Assembly (NCBI GenBank): GCA_013368315.1
Contig: JAACJM010000121.1
Location: forward strand, 124,001-188,000
Reading direction: 5' to 3'
Source of the DNA: Tetrapyrgos nigripes
Lineage: Eukaryota > Basidiomycota > Agaricomycetes > Agaricales > Campanellaceae
DNA length: 64,000 nt
Each line of letters opens with the position of its first letter. Within the stretch, counting starts at the first letter, position 1. A program made the position numbers and the translations under genes. The notes below the pieces were generated by a model. It saw nothing but the letters and a program-made list of their open reading frames with translations, was not told where the DNA came from and did not search any database. Below, in pieces: positions 30,887 to 40,969 of the stretch.

Positions 30887-31749
30887 TCAAACAGTACGAG
30901 GAGAGAAGGTTCGGGGAGCATTTTGAGATGATGGTTTTGGGAATGTTGGGCATTCGTTGCTCATAGGTTCAGTTTGTCTACATGCGAAGCATGCTCCTAG
31001 TTTTCGGAGTCGGTCTCTTTCATCAGGTGTCAGCTTGGGTAATGGAGTGAAGGACAAGTTAGCACCTGATCCCATAAGCGCATTGACGCTTGCTACTGTC
31101 CTTCCCTGAGTTGGACCCGGATTACTCTTTGTCATTGAAGGAGTTTTCCAGCGTCCTTGCCTTTCCCGTTCCTTTAACCATTCTAAATGAAGCTCTACAG
31201 CCCTTTCTTTGTATTCCTCGAAATTGTCCCACTTTGGATACGTTCTTCCGACTGCCTCTCAGAGTTTAGGTGGTAATCCATCCTGATAGAATTCCAACAG
31301 TGCTGTCTCTCTGAAGTCGGACTCTTCTCTGTATGTATCGAAGATGCTGTTGTAGCTGCTGATATCTGTTCCTTTCATTCTAGCAAACTTGATCTTTGTT
31401 CTCGCCACGTCGTCTGAGGCAAGAGCTTTGAAGTCCCTTTTGAATCTGTCATGTATCTGTTTTAGAGTTATCCATCTGCTGGCGTATTCTCCAACTCTTC
31501 GTCCTCTTCGTCTTCATCTCGTTCGGTTAATCATTGCGTTGCCCAATCTCTTCCTTTTTCTCCCGTGAAGAATGATAAGAATAACGAGACCTGACTTTCT
31601 TCAGTGGGGTGCTTGCTTTTATTCATGCGTAGATAGTTGTTAAACAAGGCTAGCCATCATTTTGCCTTGCTGCGTTCCCCATTGAAGGCGTCAGGTTTTC
31701 TTCCTCGTTCGGAAGTACCATTTGACCCAATAGGAGGTGTATCAGCCAT
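30887..31749 (-). pseudogene. gag: Broken Gypsy-2 Gag
   Basis: From an ATG at 31749 the frame reads a Gag-like protein (GRKPDAFNGERSKAK, WLALFNNYLRMN, FFTGEKGRDWATQ) but has TGA stops at 31657-31659 and 31531-31533, both where arginine CGA would fit. It continues through YPKWDNFEEYKERAVELHLEWL to a zinc-knuckle remnant CFACRQTEPMSNECP. The usual Gly-His before the third ligand reads Glu-Pro, so the CCHC motif is lost. Confidence 0.75.
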
Positions 31750-32236
31750 GATTGAGTCGTTTGGATCTGACAGATTTGGGGAAGGAGGTGTAGGAGGACA
31801 ACAAGGGGCTAATGGTCCTTCGGCAGATGGAATGGTGGGAGAAGAAGGGGGGAAGTGGGGTTGTCTGGCTCTGGCGGGTTATTGGAAGGTGTTTCTGGTA
31901 CTGGGTTTGATTCGGAAGGCTGGTTGGCGGGTGTAGAGGTTCCTTGTTCTGATTCGGTCTCAGGATTGGTTTTTGGATGTGCTTTTCAAATTGCAAGTTC
32001 TTGGAGTTGGGTTACGACGTGTAGCCCACTCAGGATTTCCTCAGTGGTAAGTCACTGAGTGTTATATCTGTTTAGGCACGGTTGTACGGTGCACAGAACC
32101 CAAGGATCGTTACCGTCTTTGACGAAGTAGGCAGTGTCTCGGATTGATAAGGGGTGGAATACGTGTGGTCGATCGGCACAATGGAGGTTCGGGTCTGCAG
32201 ATGCGGATCATCGACTTGTCATATACTAGTTCTTCT

Positions 32237-32536
32237 TCAAGCTAGGTAGTTGGGTCCTAGGATAAAGGAGGATGGTAGTCCGTCGTTGGGAAGAGGTGAT
32301 GATAGAGAGTAGTCGACGTGTTCTCTGAGGAATAGAGGTCCCCTAATCTGAACCACAGTTTCTCCTGTATTGAAGTCCTCTTTTACTGTTATGTATGAAA
32401 ACGTCGAGAGGACTATGTCACCTGAGATAAGTTTCCACACCCAGTGTCTTGTGCAGATGAAGTGTTGGTCGAAACTCCAAGGTTTGCTTGTATGTTTCTT
32501 CCATGGGCGACCCAGTATTCGGTGTGTAAGATGTTG
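32237..32536 (-). CDS. Small ORF between 5' LTR and gag of Gypsy-2
   Basis: The minus strand is open without stops over roughly 95 codons ending at 32237 (KKHTSKPWSFDQHFICTRHW, WKLISGDIVLSTFSYITV, GETVVQIRGPLFLREHVDYS). The composition looks like a real protein. No ATG is evident at the upstream end, so it may be an exon or a 5' truncated gene of the element. It is not recognised. The 1 kb between the 5' LTR and gag is longer than in Gypsy-1, where gag starts at once. Confidence 0.35.
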   Translation of the reverse strand, partial: QHLTHRILGRPWKKHTSKPWSFDQHFICTRHWVWKLISGDIVLSTFSYITVKEDFNTGETVVQIRGPLFLREHVDYSLSSPLPNDGLPSSFILGPNYLA

Positions 32537-32732
32537 AGAGGAAGGGGAAATGGAACCCGTTCATAGTCAGAAGGGGTTATGGAGGGTTCGAAATGAATTT
32601 GGGAAAATGGGGTAGACAGAGTGACTGGTTTAGGAGGGATGGAAGATGGTTGTTTTTGAGAAGTGACAATAGATGAGGTAGTTAGGAGAAAGACTCAATT
32701 TAGTGAGGTGGGCGTATGGGAGTTCATTCAAG

Positions 32733-33221
32733 TGTCAAGGTTGTCGATACACTCAATAACCACCCAAGTCACACAATACGAGAAGACCAGTTAAAAGAGA
32801 TAGATAGAGAGAGAGAGAGAGAGAGTAGTAAGCGTAGTAATAGTATGAAGCGGAGACGAAGTGAACGAACTAAGGAATAGGTTACAAAGATCACAGGTAT
32901 ATAAGTAAAATATGAACAGATGGGAAAGAGTAAGTAATAATAGACAGTATCATGTGGAAACGTCAAGGGCGAGAGAATGATAAGTTAAATATGGATAGAT
33001 GAAGGTACTGGATCATAAAGAATGATTGACAGTGGGAATGTCTGTGGAGATAGAAAGCGGAGGAGATAAGTGTGTGAGTCATAGATCTAGAGAGACAGTA
33101 ACTATAAATGATGATGGGAAATGGTTGATGTTTATGGGGTTAAAAGTAAATAGAGTGGGAAATGGGTAGTAAAGGAGGAGCAATAGAAAGGAAATGAATA
33201 GGCAGGGAGCAATTCATGACA
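32733..33221 (-). repeat. 5' LTR of Gypsy-2
   Basis: 489 bp partner of 25401-25911, with TG...CA ends and the flanking duplication ACTCC. Confidence 0.92.
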
Positions 33222-33423
33222 ACTCCTTTAGACTCATTGTTCGCTTCCTGTTTCCCTCCTTCCTTTTATGGTCTTGTGTGACCATGCCATTCAATCTTCT
33301 GGGTATTCTCTCACATCCTAGCTCACTTTGTCAGCCTTTGGTGCTTCTTCCAGTCGTCTCTCAATGACCATTTATAGTATCTAATCCTTGTTGCAATTAT
33401 GGTCTCAAGGTTGTTAGGATTAT

Positions 33424-33984
33424 TCACACGAGTTGCATGGTCCTGTTCTTGTATGCATCATAACAATCTCCTGTAAGTCCTTCTCCATCTGATCCACTCT
33501 CATTCTCATCCTCACGACTTCGCTTCTTCGACTTGCTAAGCTGGATGATGTCAGTCGCTTGAGTTTGTGCTGACCGGAGATTTCGATCGGATTGCTCGAG
33601 AAGGTCAAAGTACATCTCGTAGGTGTCCTTATGTTGATGATTTGCATCTGGCATAGCTCTGATGATGCGTCTGTGGATACAGGTAAGGGCTTCGAATTTA
33701 GTACAATCTCCAGACTCAAAACATTTGATCTCCACCATACATTGCTTGGCAAGTTGGGTATCGGGAGTGGCTGGTTGGTCAGATGGTCTGACAACCAATC
33801 CAGAAGGCTGTGTTTGGGAGGCATTGACAGGAGTATTGGATGAGGCAGTGATACTGTCAATGAAGGACTGAGCCTGATTGGCGAGGTCTTCGGCACAAGT
33901 GATGGTAGCTTCTCCTGAGTTAGAGGTACCAGCTGGGTTGTTGGTAGTTGGGTCAGATTCAGTTGCAGCAGGAGTCTTGGCCAT
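33424..33984 (-). CDS. N-terminal part of ORF1 (gag-like) of the Ngaro-like element
   Basis: From an ATG at 33984 the minus strand encodes 186 residues: a Thr/Asn/Ser-rich start (AATESDPTTNNPAGTSNSG), a helical middle (QCMVEIKCFESGDCTKFEAL, DTYEMYFDLLEQSDRNLRSA) and a charged basic-acidic tail (KSKKRSREDENESGSDGEG). The frame ends at a TGA (33424), beyond which the reading in another frame continues weakly into the Gypsy-2 flank. Position just inside the A1 repeat and the general make-up fit the first ORF of DIRS/Ngaro-like elements. It is interrupted by Gypsy-2, so it is non-functional. Confidence 0.6.
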   Translation of the reverse strand: MAKTPAATESDPTTNNPAGTSNSGEATITCAEDLANQAQSFIDSITASSNTPVNASQTQPSGLVVRPSDQPATPDTQLAKQCMVEIKCFESGDCTKFEALTCIHRRIIRAMPDANHQHKDTYEMYFDLLEQSDRNLRSAQTQATDIIQLSKSKKRSREDENESGSDGEGLTGDCYDAYKNRTMQLV

Positions 33985-34017
33985 AGAGTATGAGCACAAG
34001 CGATGTATTGATGTATG

Positions 34018-34371
34018 ATGCAAAATCTACTGATAATCACTGAGAGACTCGTGAGGGGAAATGAAAGGATCAGGAGAGATAAACGACATACCCAAGAGAC
34101 TCGTGAGGGGAAATGAAAGTGTGAAAGTCAGTGGGAACAAGGCTCTTGGGTATAAGTATACACGAATCAAGGAATGAAACAAAGGAGACCAATCTAGGGT
34201 ACTATAGAGATAAATGTCGATATATTAAGGTAGGGGAAAATCAAGAACGGAGTATAAGCAATGGACAGCCCTGGGGTCCTGCACAATGGATATAAGAGAG
34301 AGGAATAAGAAATTCACAGCATAACTTACAGCAATGATTAGATTTTGTAAAACTCTTTTAAAACACAACAA
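34018..34371 (-). repeat. A1 terminal repeat of the Ngaro-like element
   Basis: 5' end module of the element on the minus strand, starting with TTGTGTTTTAAAAGAG and matching A2 (11479-11882). It has an extra ~50 bp (an internal duplication of GAGACTCGTGAGGGGAAATG) and only one CAGCCCTGGGGTCCTGC motif. Confidence 0.8.
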
Positions 34372-34394
34372 AAATCATGGAACCTTACATTTAG

Positions 34395-34480
34395 TAAGAT
34401 GTTTCTGGAGGGGGTTGAACCCTCAAACCATAGAATTGTCAAAAAGCACTCAATATAAGCCACTACACCACTAACATCAC
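34395..34480 (-). repeat. tRNA-derived SINE head next to tandem array 1
   Basis: The minus strand has an A box TGGTGTAGTGG (34460-34470) and a B box within GAGGGTTCAACCCCCTC (about 34408-34424), whose T-arm stem is a perfect 5 bp. Anticodon and acceptor arms do not form. Same family as 2990-3118 and 40590-40803. Confidence 0.65.
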
Positions 34481-34559
34481 ACATTACTACAACCATTCCT
34501 TACATTTATTTCTCAATGTATGATACAAAACACAATATACCCACCATCTAGTAGTCTCA

Positions 34560-35690
34560 TTGGGGAGATACTATCTGTAGGGGTGAGGAGGAGGGTATAC
34601 TGGATGCGGGGGAGTTTTCCATGGATTTCTTTTATTGTTGGCTTATTATAGCCTCATTTAATCCAAATTAACAGTCCAATAAAACCCAGGATGATGGATG
34701 GTCTGGCTTTGGAGGTATAGTGTCTGTAGGGGTGAGAAGGAGGATATGCTATATGTAAGTGAGTTTTCCATGCATTTATTTCATTCTGGATATATTCTGG
34801 GCTCATTTAACTCAATATTAGCAGGCCGAAAAACCCCAGGACCATAGATGGTCTCGCTGTAGACATATCAGTGTCTACAGGGATGAGGAGGAGGGTATGC
34901 TGCATGTAGGTGAGTTTTCCATGGATTTCTTTCATTATAGGAAGATTCTGGGCTCATTTAACTCAAAATGTAACGGGTCTGAAACCCCAGGTCCATAGGT
35001 AATCTGGCTGTGGAGGTATGAATGTCTGTGAGGGGTGAGGAGGAGGGAATGCTGTATGTAGGTGAATTTTCAATGGATTTCTTTCATTCTGGGCAGATTC
35101 TGGGCTCATTTAATTCAAGATGCAAGGGCAAAAAAAAACCAGTACCATAGGTGTTTTTGCTGTGGATATATAAGGGACTATAGGGATAAGGAGGACGGAA
35201 TATTGTATGTAGGTGAGTTTTCCATAGATTTCTTGTATTCCAGAACGAATGTAGGCTCATTTGACTCTAAATGAAAGGTGTAAAAAACCCCAAGACTATA
35301 AGTGGTCCAGCTGTGGAGGTATGAATGTCTGCAAGGGGTGAGGAGGAGGGAATACTGTATGTAGGGAGATTTCCCCTGGATTTCTTCCATTCTGGACAGA
35401 TTATGGGCTCATCCAATTCAAGATGCAAGGGCAAGAAAACCCCAGCACCATAGGTGGTCTGGCTGTCAATGTATAAATGTCTTCATGAGGTGAGGAGGGA
35501 ATGCTGTATGTCAGCGAGTTTTACATGGATTTCATTCATTCTGGGCAGAATCTGGGTTCACTTAATTCAGGATGCAAGGTGAAAAAACAAGACCATAGAT
35601 GGTCAGGCTGTGGAGGTATGAATGTCTGCAGGGGTGAGGAGGAGGAGGAGGAAATGCTCTATGTATATAAGATAACTGGATCAACATGGG
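34560..35690 (+). repeat. Tandem array 1, about 8 units of ~150 bp
   Basis: Units start with CTGTAGGGGTGAGGAGGAGGG (with variants) at about 34575, 34724, 34875, 35026, 35178, 35329, 35478 and 35627. Each contains GTGAGTTTTCCATGGATTTC, TTCTGGGC..ATT, CTCATTTAA and GGTGGTCTGGCTGTGGAGG. Units have diverged. The same unit forms array 2 (40970-42220) and a single inverted unit at 49115-49210. Confidence 0.88.
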
Positions 35691-36768
35691 ACTAATAGCA
35701 CCAGGTGGCTAAATGAAAATTTCTTCTAGAGCTAGAATTAATATGTTAACTTTTTGAGTGGTCTGAGCACTCAAAAATATATATCAAATGTGAAATACTG
35801 TAATCTTTTCTCCAAAGTCCTGACTTGTAACCTATTACTAATCCATGCAAAACAAGTATTCAGCAAGTATTCAGTCGGCATCAGCATACAGAGTACATTC
35901 ACATTGTAGCACAGGAGGATCTACTTTCTCATCAAGATGTACTTGAATTCATGCTGTGTATTTCTCATCTTTAAGATATTTAAATTAGTAATCAGTCTTG
36001 CCAGCATAGCCTGGCCTCTTCCCCCCAAGTTTGTAGAATTATCATCTTCAACTGAAGAGACAAGATACACAGGAATGTGAACTCACACCATTATATATGA
36101 AGATAGTGGAAAGAGACATGAGTATAGCCCTGCCAATGTTGACTAGACTAGAGTTTCTAGAAAGTTAAGGTAGCACTAACTGTATACCCAACTCTGGCAG
36201 ATGATCCCTATGACATGACAGAGCATATTGAGGTAGATATCATGGAGTGAAGTGAATGGTTAGGCCTCAGGCTTGCGATGCTGGTTTAAATAATGTGCAC
36301 AGTGTTTGTATGTAATAGTTAGCTCCTGGATGCTCATAGTATGACACTTGTTAAACAAGCAAGGCGATGAATACTATTGTGGCTCAAGAGGTATAGACAG
36401 TGAATTACTAAGTATTTATACTGTTAGCTACTGTGGCTACATGAGTCTGTAAATATAACACTGGAGAAAAGCGGATACTACAATGTAATGTCTGATATCA
36501 GTTTGGAGTCAACAATGTAAGAAATGATGTACGTATGGAGTATAACAGAAAATAGGTGGTGCATATGTGGATACAAGTGGATTGTGTATACTAGTGAAGT
36601 GGAGAGAAAGATATGAGCATTCGTTGTAAGTATAGATTAATACAAAATTCCAACACATAGATGAGAAAAATGATTCTCCTTTGATTTGATGTTACGAATG
36701 TCTACTTTGTTATATTGCTGATACTTGATCATTACTTGATAAAGGTATCGCCATTCACCCTGTCCATC
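35691..36768. other. Non-coding stretch after array 1
   Basis: No gene was seen. At 35992-36030 lies the conserved block TCTTGCCAGCATAGCCTGGC, also found at 42316-42355 after array 2 and at 49341-49378, so it seems to be the tail of the same repeat element. Confidence 0.5.
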
Positions 36769-36777
36769 TATTGTTCT

Positions 36778-37922
36778 CGGTATGTGGAATTCTGCGTGCC
36801 GTGCCTGCGTGCCTGCGTGTCACTCGTATATAAGTACCATGTATTTAAGTTTTGTAGATGAGCACAATTTCACTTCTTTTGCAGGACATGAACGTTTAGT
36901 AATGTTTATTCTTCGATTTCGGATGGGAATACAGTGTTATGTATAGCTCACTACCATCAATAATGCCTCCAAGGGCTCATTTCGGCCTAAATTTTATCTC
37001 AATAATGTATCTTGAGCCTAGTATCATCAACTATGAGTACTACACCTTGATTTTCAATCCAAGATGAGCTTTTCAAATCGATTCCTGTGTTCAAAAACTG
37101 ACACGCAGGCCTGTCGACATACACTCCGAGCCATCGGATGACACGCAGATCGATCGGGTGGCACGCAGATCGATCGGGCCGGCACGCAGGTCACATATAC
37201 CTGCGTGCCACCTGCGTGCCATCTGCGTGCCAGTCCCCAACGCGTCGAAAATAATATTTGCGCCATAATAGATAGAATTATAATATGTGCCACTTGCGTT
37301 CCAGCTCCAGAGTTATCAAAACTGATACTTGGGCAGTATAAGGACAATACATGACCCGTTTACTTGTCGCTGAGTCAACAAATCATATTCATTTGAAATT
37401 TCGGCTGTTCTAGTGATTTAAAAACCAACACCACACGGACCGTCCTTGATCTGCTTTTTCCCTTAAAGTGCGTTAAGGTATGTATCCAATTTATACATAT
37501 ACTACAGATAAATAGACAGTGGGTGGATGGACGGACTGCGATCAGGCCTACGTGCCTGATTGTGGAGTCGCCCCTAATGGGGATAGGAGTATCAGAGCGT
37601 CGGAGCAGAATTAATTCAATTTGATTATAAGTCGAGATTTCTCGAGGTTCTTGCTCACTTCTAGATATATGTACTAGTAAACTACACCTCGTTACAAAAG
37701 TATTTACATACATACATCCTATACATGTACATATACTACAGATAAATAGACAGTGGGTGGATGGACGGACTGCGATCAGGCCTACGTGCCTGATTGTGGA
37801 AGTCACCCCTAATGGGGACAGGAGCGTCGCAGCAGCTCGCCTAATTCCGGGGTCGGCTAATTGGCACGCAGGTAAGGTACTGGCATGGCACGCAGGAGTG
37901 GCACGCAGAATTCACGCAACCG
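36778..37922. mobile_element. CGGT-end TIR element, copy 1 (non-autonomous)
   Basis: Starts CGGTATGTGGAATTCTGCG and ends with the inverted CGCAGAATTCACGCAACCG; 9 bp target duplication TATTGTTCT (36769-36777, 37923-37931). It has many subterminal CTGCGTGCC/GGCACGCAG repeats and an internal ~95 bp direct repeat (starting ACATATACTACAGATAAATA at about 37494 and 37733). It is 1145 bp and has no transposase. A 9 bp duplication suggests a Mutator-like or similar superfamily, which cannot be settled without the transposase. Confidence 0.88.
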
Positions 37923-37931
37923 TATTGTTCT

Positions 37932-39025
37932 GCATCTTACAGAGTATAAGGTATCCACTCAGTCTTTATGATAGTACAAGGGAGCGGCCGTTGCTTCGCT
38001 CCGGCTTCTTGGTGATCAACGAGAGAAGCTACTGCCAATTACGAGGCTGAAAGAATTGAGGCAGAGCTCTTAACAGTCACTTTCTGCTTGTGGCTGGGCA
38101 AAATCGTCCCCTTTGCCTGCCGCCGCTTCTTCGCCGGACAATTCCGTTAGTAATCTTTCTTCCTCTAGGCTCTCTTCATGTCTCATGAAGCTTCCAGTAT
38201 CTCATTCCTTATCCCTCAACCTCACTCAACTCGCCTGTTGGTGCTCACTGCCATCTACTGAAGTCCGGGTTTAGGTACAAGGAAGTTAAATTAAATTTTG
38301 TGGAGGCCTCGTATTTGCCACGCTTCAGCGCTGGCCCACAGCCACTTCATTCACCATACCTTTTAGCTACTCCAAATATTCAATCCAGTGAAGAGAAATC
38401 AAAGGAATGGGAGTGGTTAGTAAGTCAATCCGCCAGGAACAGGATAGAAAGAATGGATATACTTGTGGGTCAGTGCGAATAAAGCCAAAACAGAGCCCCC
38501 ACCTTCGTTAACCCCGGTGCGCCCTGGCGTGAACCCCGATGATATCTAGGATAGCATAACTCTCAGTGAAACTCTCGGCATTGTTGTCATCATGATGATT
38601 GATTCTCTACAAGTGGGCGCGTAGGGCGACTGCCTCGCCCTTGGAACACTATATCTTTGATATCAATGACTGCGCAATACCACCCTGCCGGGTCCTTTAG
38701 AGGCCACATGACGTGTATCTATCTATCCATCCGTCCAAAGCAGCTGAACTTTGGTCTCACTCGAAATGTGATGCGTCCCAGATTCTCAACTTGGGATCGA
38801 ACCCATTTTAGCTTGACTTCTGCCGCGCCACCAAATAACCTCAAAGATGATCAATCTAGTGTTGTATAGCTATCAGCTGACATGTGATATGGTGGCACAT
38901 CAGGTTCTGCCCTCAAAGTGGGTTACTTATATCTTATATCCATCTGAGAGGTACAGGCTCAGGCGAAGGACGTTGTTTCCTCCCCAACATTGGATTGCTA
39001 CCCCAAAGCCCTCTCCTTGCGCTCG
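37932..39025. other. Intergenic region with dispersed repeat copy 2
   Basis: 38010-38235 resembles 1995-2215 (see there). No further gene or RNA was seen. Confidence 0.45.
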
Positions 39026-40444
39026 ATGGCGTCGAACCCAGATCTACGTCTTACTCTCAAGCTATACTTGTCCCAGTCCTTGGTACGTACGATTACTGTG
39101 CTCCAAGGATAATTCACTGCTCACGGGGACATTTCTTAAAGCTGGAATCTGTGGTTTACGGTATGTTAAGATTCCGAAGAAGACTTATCCCATACCAAGC
39201 TACGTTAAATTCGCAATTCTTAATACAGGCTGCTACATGGTCACTTTCAGCGTGGCAATATGCATCATGATCCAGCGCAATAGGGGAACCAGCCTCCTAA
39301 TCCGATGGGATTTTTGGGCGCTAGTCCTACTTTTCTTGATCGCCACAGTCGTAACGGTGACCGATCTTATTGCGAACGCCTCGGTTCTATACAGTACCTT
39401 CGGTCTGGGTGGCCTCTATCCCGACCTTTCCAGGCTTCAGATCCATAACTTCGTCATATCTATTCAGTAAGATTTTATCTTATGTCTGCATTTCAATTTT
39501 CGCTAATAAATGCTAGGATGCTGGCTGAAATGGGTTATGTTTCTGCAAAGTAGGCTGAAGCCCTGGCGGTCTTGACCATCCCAATACTGATTTCCCTCAA
39601 GTATTCTGGCAGATTGTGTTCTTGTATGTCATGATTCCTCGACCGATGGTTTTCACCAATTGATAATCGCTGGTTATTCTTGCCAGAACCTTCGATGCTA
39701 TATCGTTTGGAATTCAGACTGGAAGATAGTAGTCTTTCCGATTTTCGTATCCATCGTGAATAATGGTGCGTATCAAGATACCTGATAATAGTATCCAATT
39801 TCTGATTTATTCCATAGCGGTCGGTTTCTCAGCTGTGGTGATGTCGATCAATGTATTCTTAGGCTCTCTCAGCTTTGAAAAAAAAGCGCAGCTATTTAAC
39901 ACTCAGAGAACAATGCTGGCAGCATTTTTCGGCGTTACTATTGCCTCCAATGTACTCCTGACCATTTTTATTGGTAAGGTATCCGTAAATATTATGGAAT
40001 AGAAACTGACTTGGCTACAGCGGGAAGAATCTGGTGGATCATGAGGCAGCTTGAGAAAATAAATCCAGATGCTAAGAATGACACGAAGAAGCGATACTGG
40101 ACTGTGATTGTCTTGATGTGAGTTTTCTTTACTAGCAAAATTCTTTGGGCTAATTCCTATATTTTATTAGTGTGGAATCTGGATTGCTATATCCCATTTC
40201 AGTCATCGTCTTTGAGATTGTCCTGCGAGTCATATCATTGCCTCCCAGTCTCTATCCCCTGATGACTACTTTGGCCGTGAGTTCACTTAACTATCCAATG
40301 ATTCATATAATTAATCATCTACTTTTGCTCTTGTGCTAGGGCACGGCACCCACTCTTATTATCATCCGAGTTCACCTAGGTGTCAGCATTAATACGCTGA
40401 ATGAAAGTGTCACCAATACTTTGCATCTTACTACCCTTAGCTAA
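39026..40444 (+). CDS. Seven-transmembrane-type fungal membrane protein
   Basis: A ten-exon model stays in frame: 39026-39082, 39142-39160, 39229-39466, 39517-39533, 39613-39623, 39687-39765, 39818-39973, 40021-40117, 40171-40276 and 40340-40444, giving 294 residues. Very short exons and ~50-80 bp introns are typical of this family. Landmarks in order are ESVVYGCYMVTFSVAICIMI (TM1-2), WDFWALVLLFLIATVVTV, LRCYIVWNSDWKIVVFPIFV, AVGFSAVVMSINVFLG, MLAAFFGVTIASNVLLTIFI, GRIWWIMRQ, VESGLLYPISVIVFEIVL and APTLIIIRVHLGVS. The RCY-x-VW, GRIWW, ESG-LY and GTAPTLIIIRV motifs mark a large, uncharacterised membrane-protein family of mushrooms. Exons 4 and 5 (17 and 11 nt) are the weakest part; if wrong, the gene has a break there. 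Ligand and function are unknown. Confidence 0.72.
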
Positions 40445-40589
40445 CCAGCCATATTAGTCAAATATTAGTACTATAGATAGATTGGGTCAAAATTGGTTTT
40501 TGACCCTCCCCCCATACTTATTTTGGTCAGTCTGAGATACATCTGGCATCTTCTCAGCAAGTAGGTATGTGTCTCGGAGCTAAAGAACT

Positions 40590-40803
40590 ATAAATTTCTG
40601 ATTGCTATTTATAGTAATCGGTTTTCTTGTGACCAAACCACCAAATCCCATCTTAACGCGAATCTCTGCACTGTGTGAATTTGTAACTAGATTTATCTCA
40701 AAATTATTCATGTGACCTTTGAGTTGTGAATATTACAACAGAGGATTGAACCCATGACCTCAAGATTTTCAAAAACCATACAACATAAACCACTACACCA
40801 TGA
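40590..40803 (-). repeat. SINE with tRNA-derived head and body
   Basis: The minus strand starts with an A box TGGTGTAGTGG (40790-40800), has a B box GGGTTCAATCC (40742-40752), then about 150 bp of body ending near an AACCGATTACTATAAATAGC tail. The body matches 11264-11352. It lies directly before tandem array 2, as the head at 34395-34480 lies before array 1. Confidence 0.7.
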
Positions 40804-40969
40804 AGACAAATTTACAGAAGGAACATAACACATGATCACCTGCCTTCCACTATATTGGTCTCCCAATTATTATATACAATAAGACTTCCTAATAAGCACA
40901 GTAAAAGTTTGGAAGGATGCTGGATACCAATGAATCTTGCATTTCTTTGTATGCTAGGATGAGGGAAAA

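Larger units (their letters stand above)
25401..33221 (-). mobile_element. Gypsy-2: degenerate chromodomain LTR retrotransposon
   Basis: LTRs 25401-25911 (511 bp) and 32733-33221 (489 bp) both read TGTCAAGGTTG...TTCATGACA and differ by point changes and by about 20 bp missing from the right LTR near the AG-microsatellite. The target duplication is ACTCC (25396-25400 and 33222-33226). A polypurine tract (AAAGAGGGGGTAA on minus) abuts the 3' LTR. The internal order on minus is upstream ORF, gag, pol, chromodomain and a cysteine-rich ORF. Stops and frameshifts disable gag and pol. It is inserted into ORF1 of the Ngaro-like element and is older than Gypsy-1. Confidence 0.93.
11360..34371 (-). mobile_element. 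Ngaro-like tyrosine-recombinase retrotransposon split by two nested Gypsy elements
   Basis: Reading the minus strand from 34371 to 11360 and skipping the two Gypsy insertions (25401-33221, 13443-23665) gives A1 (34018-34371), gag-like ORF1 (33984-33424 continued at about 24806-24260), reverse transcriptase (to 23666, mostly deleted), RNase H (13442-13026), tyrosine recombinase (12983-12085), B1 (12001-11883), A2 (11882-11479) and B2 (11478-11360). This A1 ... B1-A2-B2 order is the split direct repeat arrangement known for Ngaro and PAT-like elements. The coding sequence continues exactly across both insertion points after removal of one target duplication each. Frameshifts and stops show that it is dead. 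Confidence 0.85.

Noticed and set aside
24808..33419. A third LTR element marked by TGTTAGGAC at 24808 and TGTTAGGATT at 33413
   Set aside because: The two motifs are in the same orientation, but no matching LTR bodies or target duplication exist; the flanks read better as decayed ORF1.
34560..35690. A CRISPR array
   Set aside because: Whole ~150 bp units are repeated with drift, with no short constant repeat and unique spacers; the sequence is fungal.
36946..36955. Copy 1 of the CGGT element as a deletion derivative of copy 2
   Set aside because: The extra 937 bp in copy 2 has its own inverted CGGT ends and 9 bp target duplication, so insertion into copy 2 explains it better than deletion from copy 1.
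38500..38660. Structured RNA around the AGGGCGACTGCCTCGCCCT hairpin
   Set aside because: A single short hairpin without tRNA or snRNA signatures.
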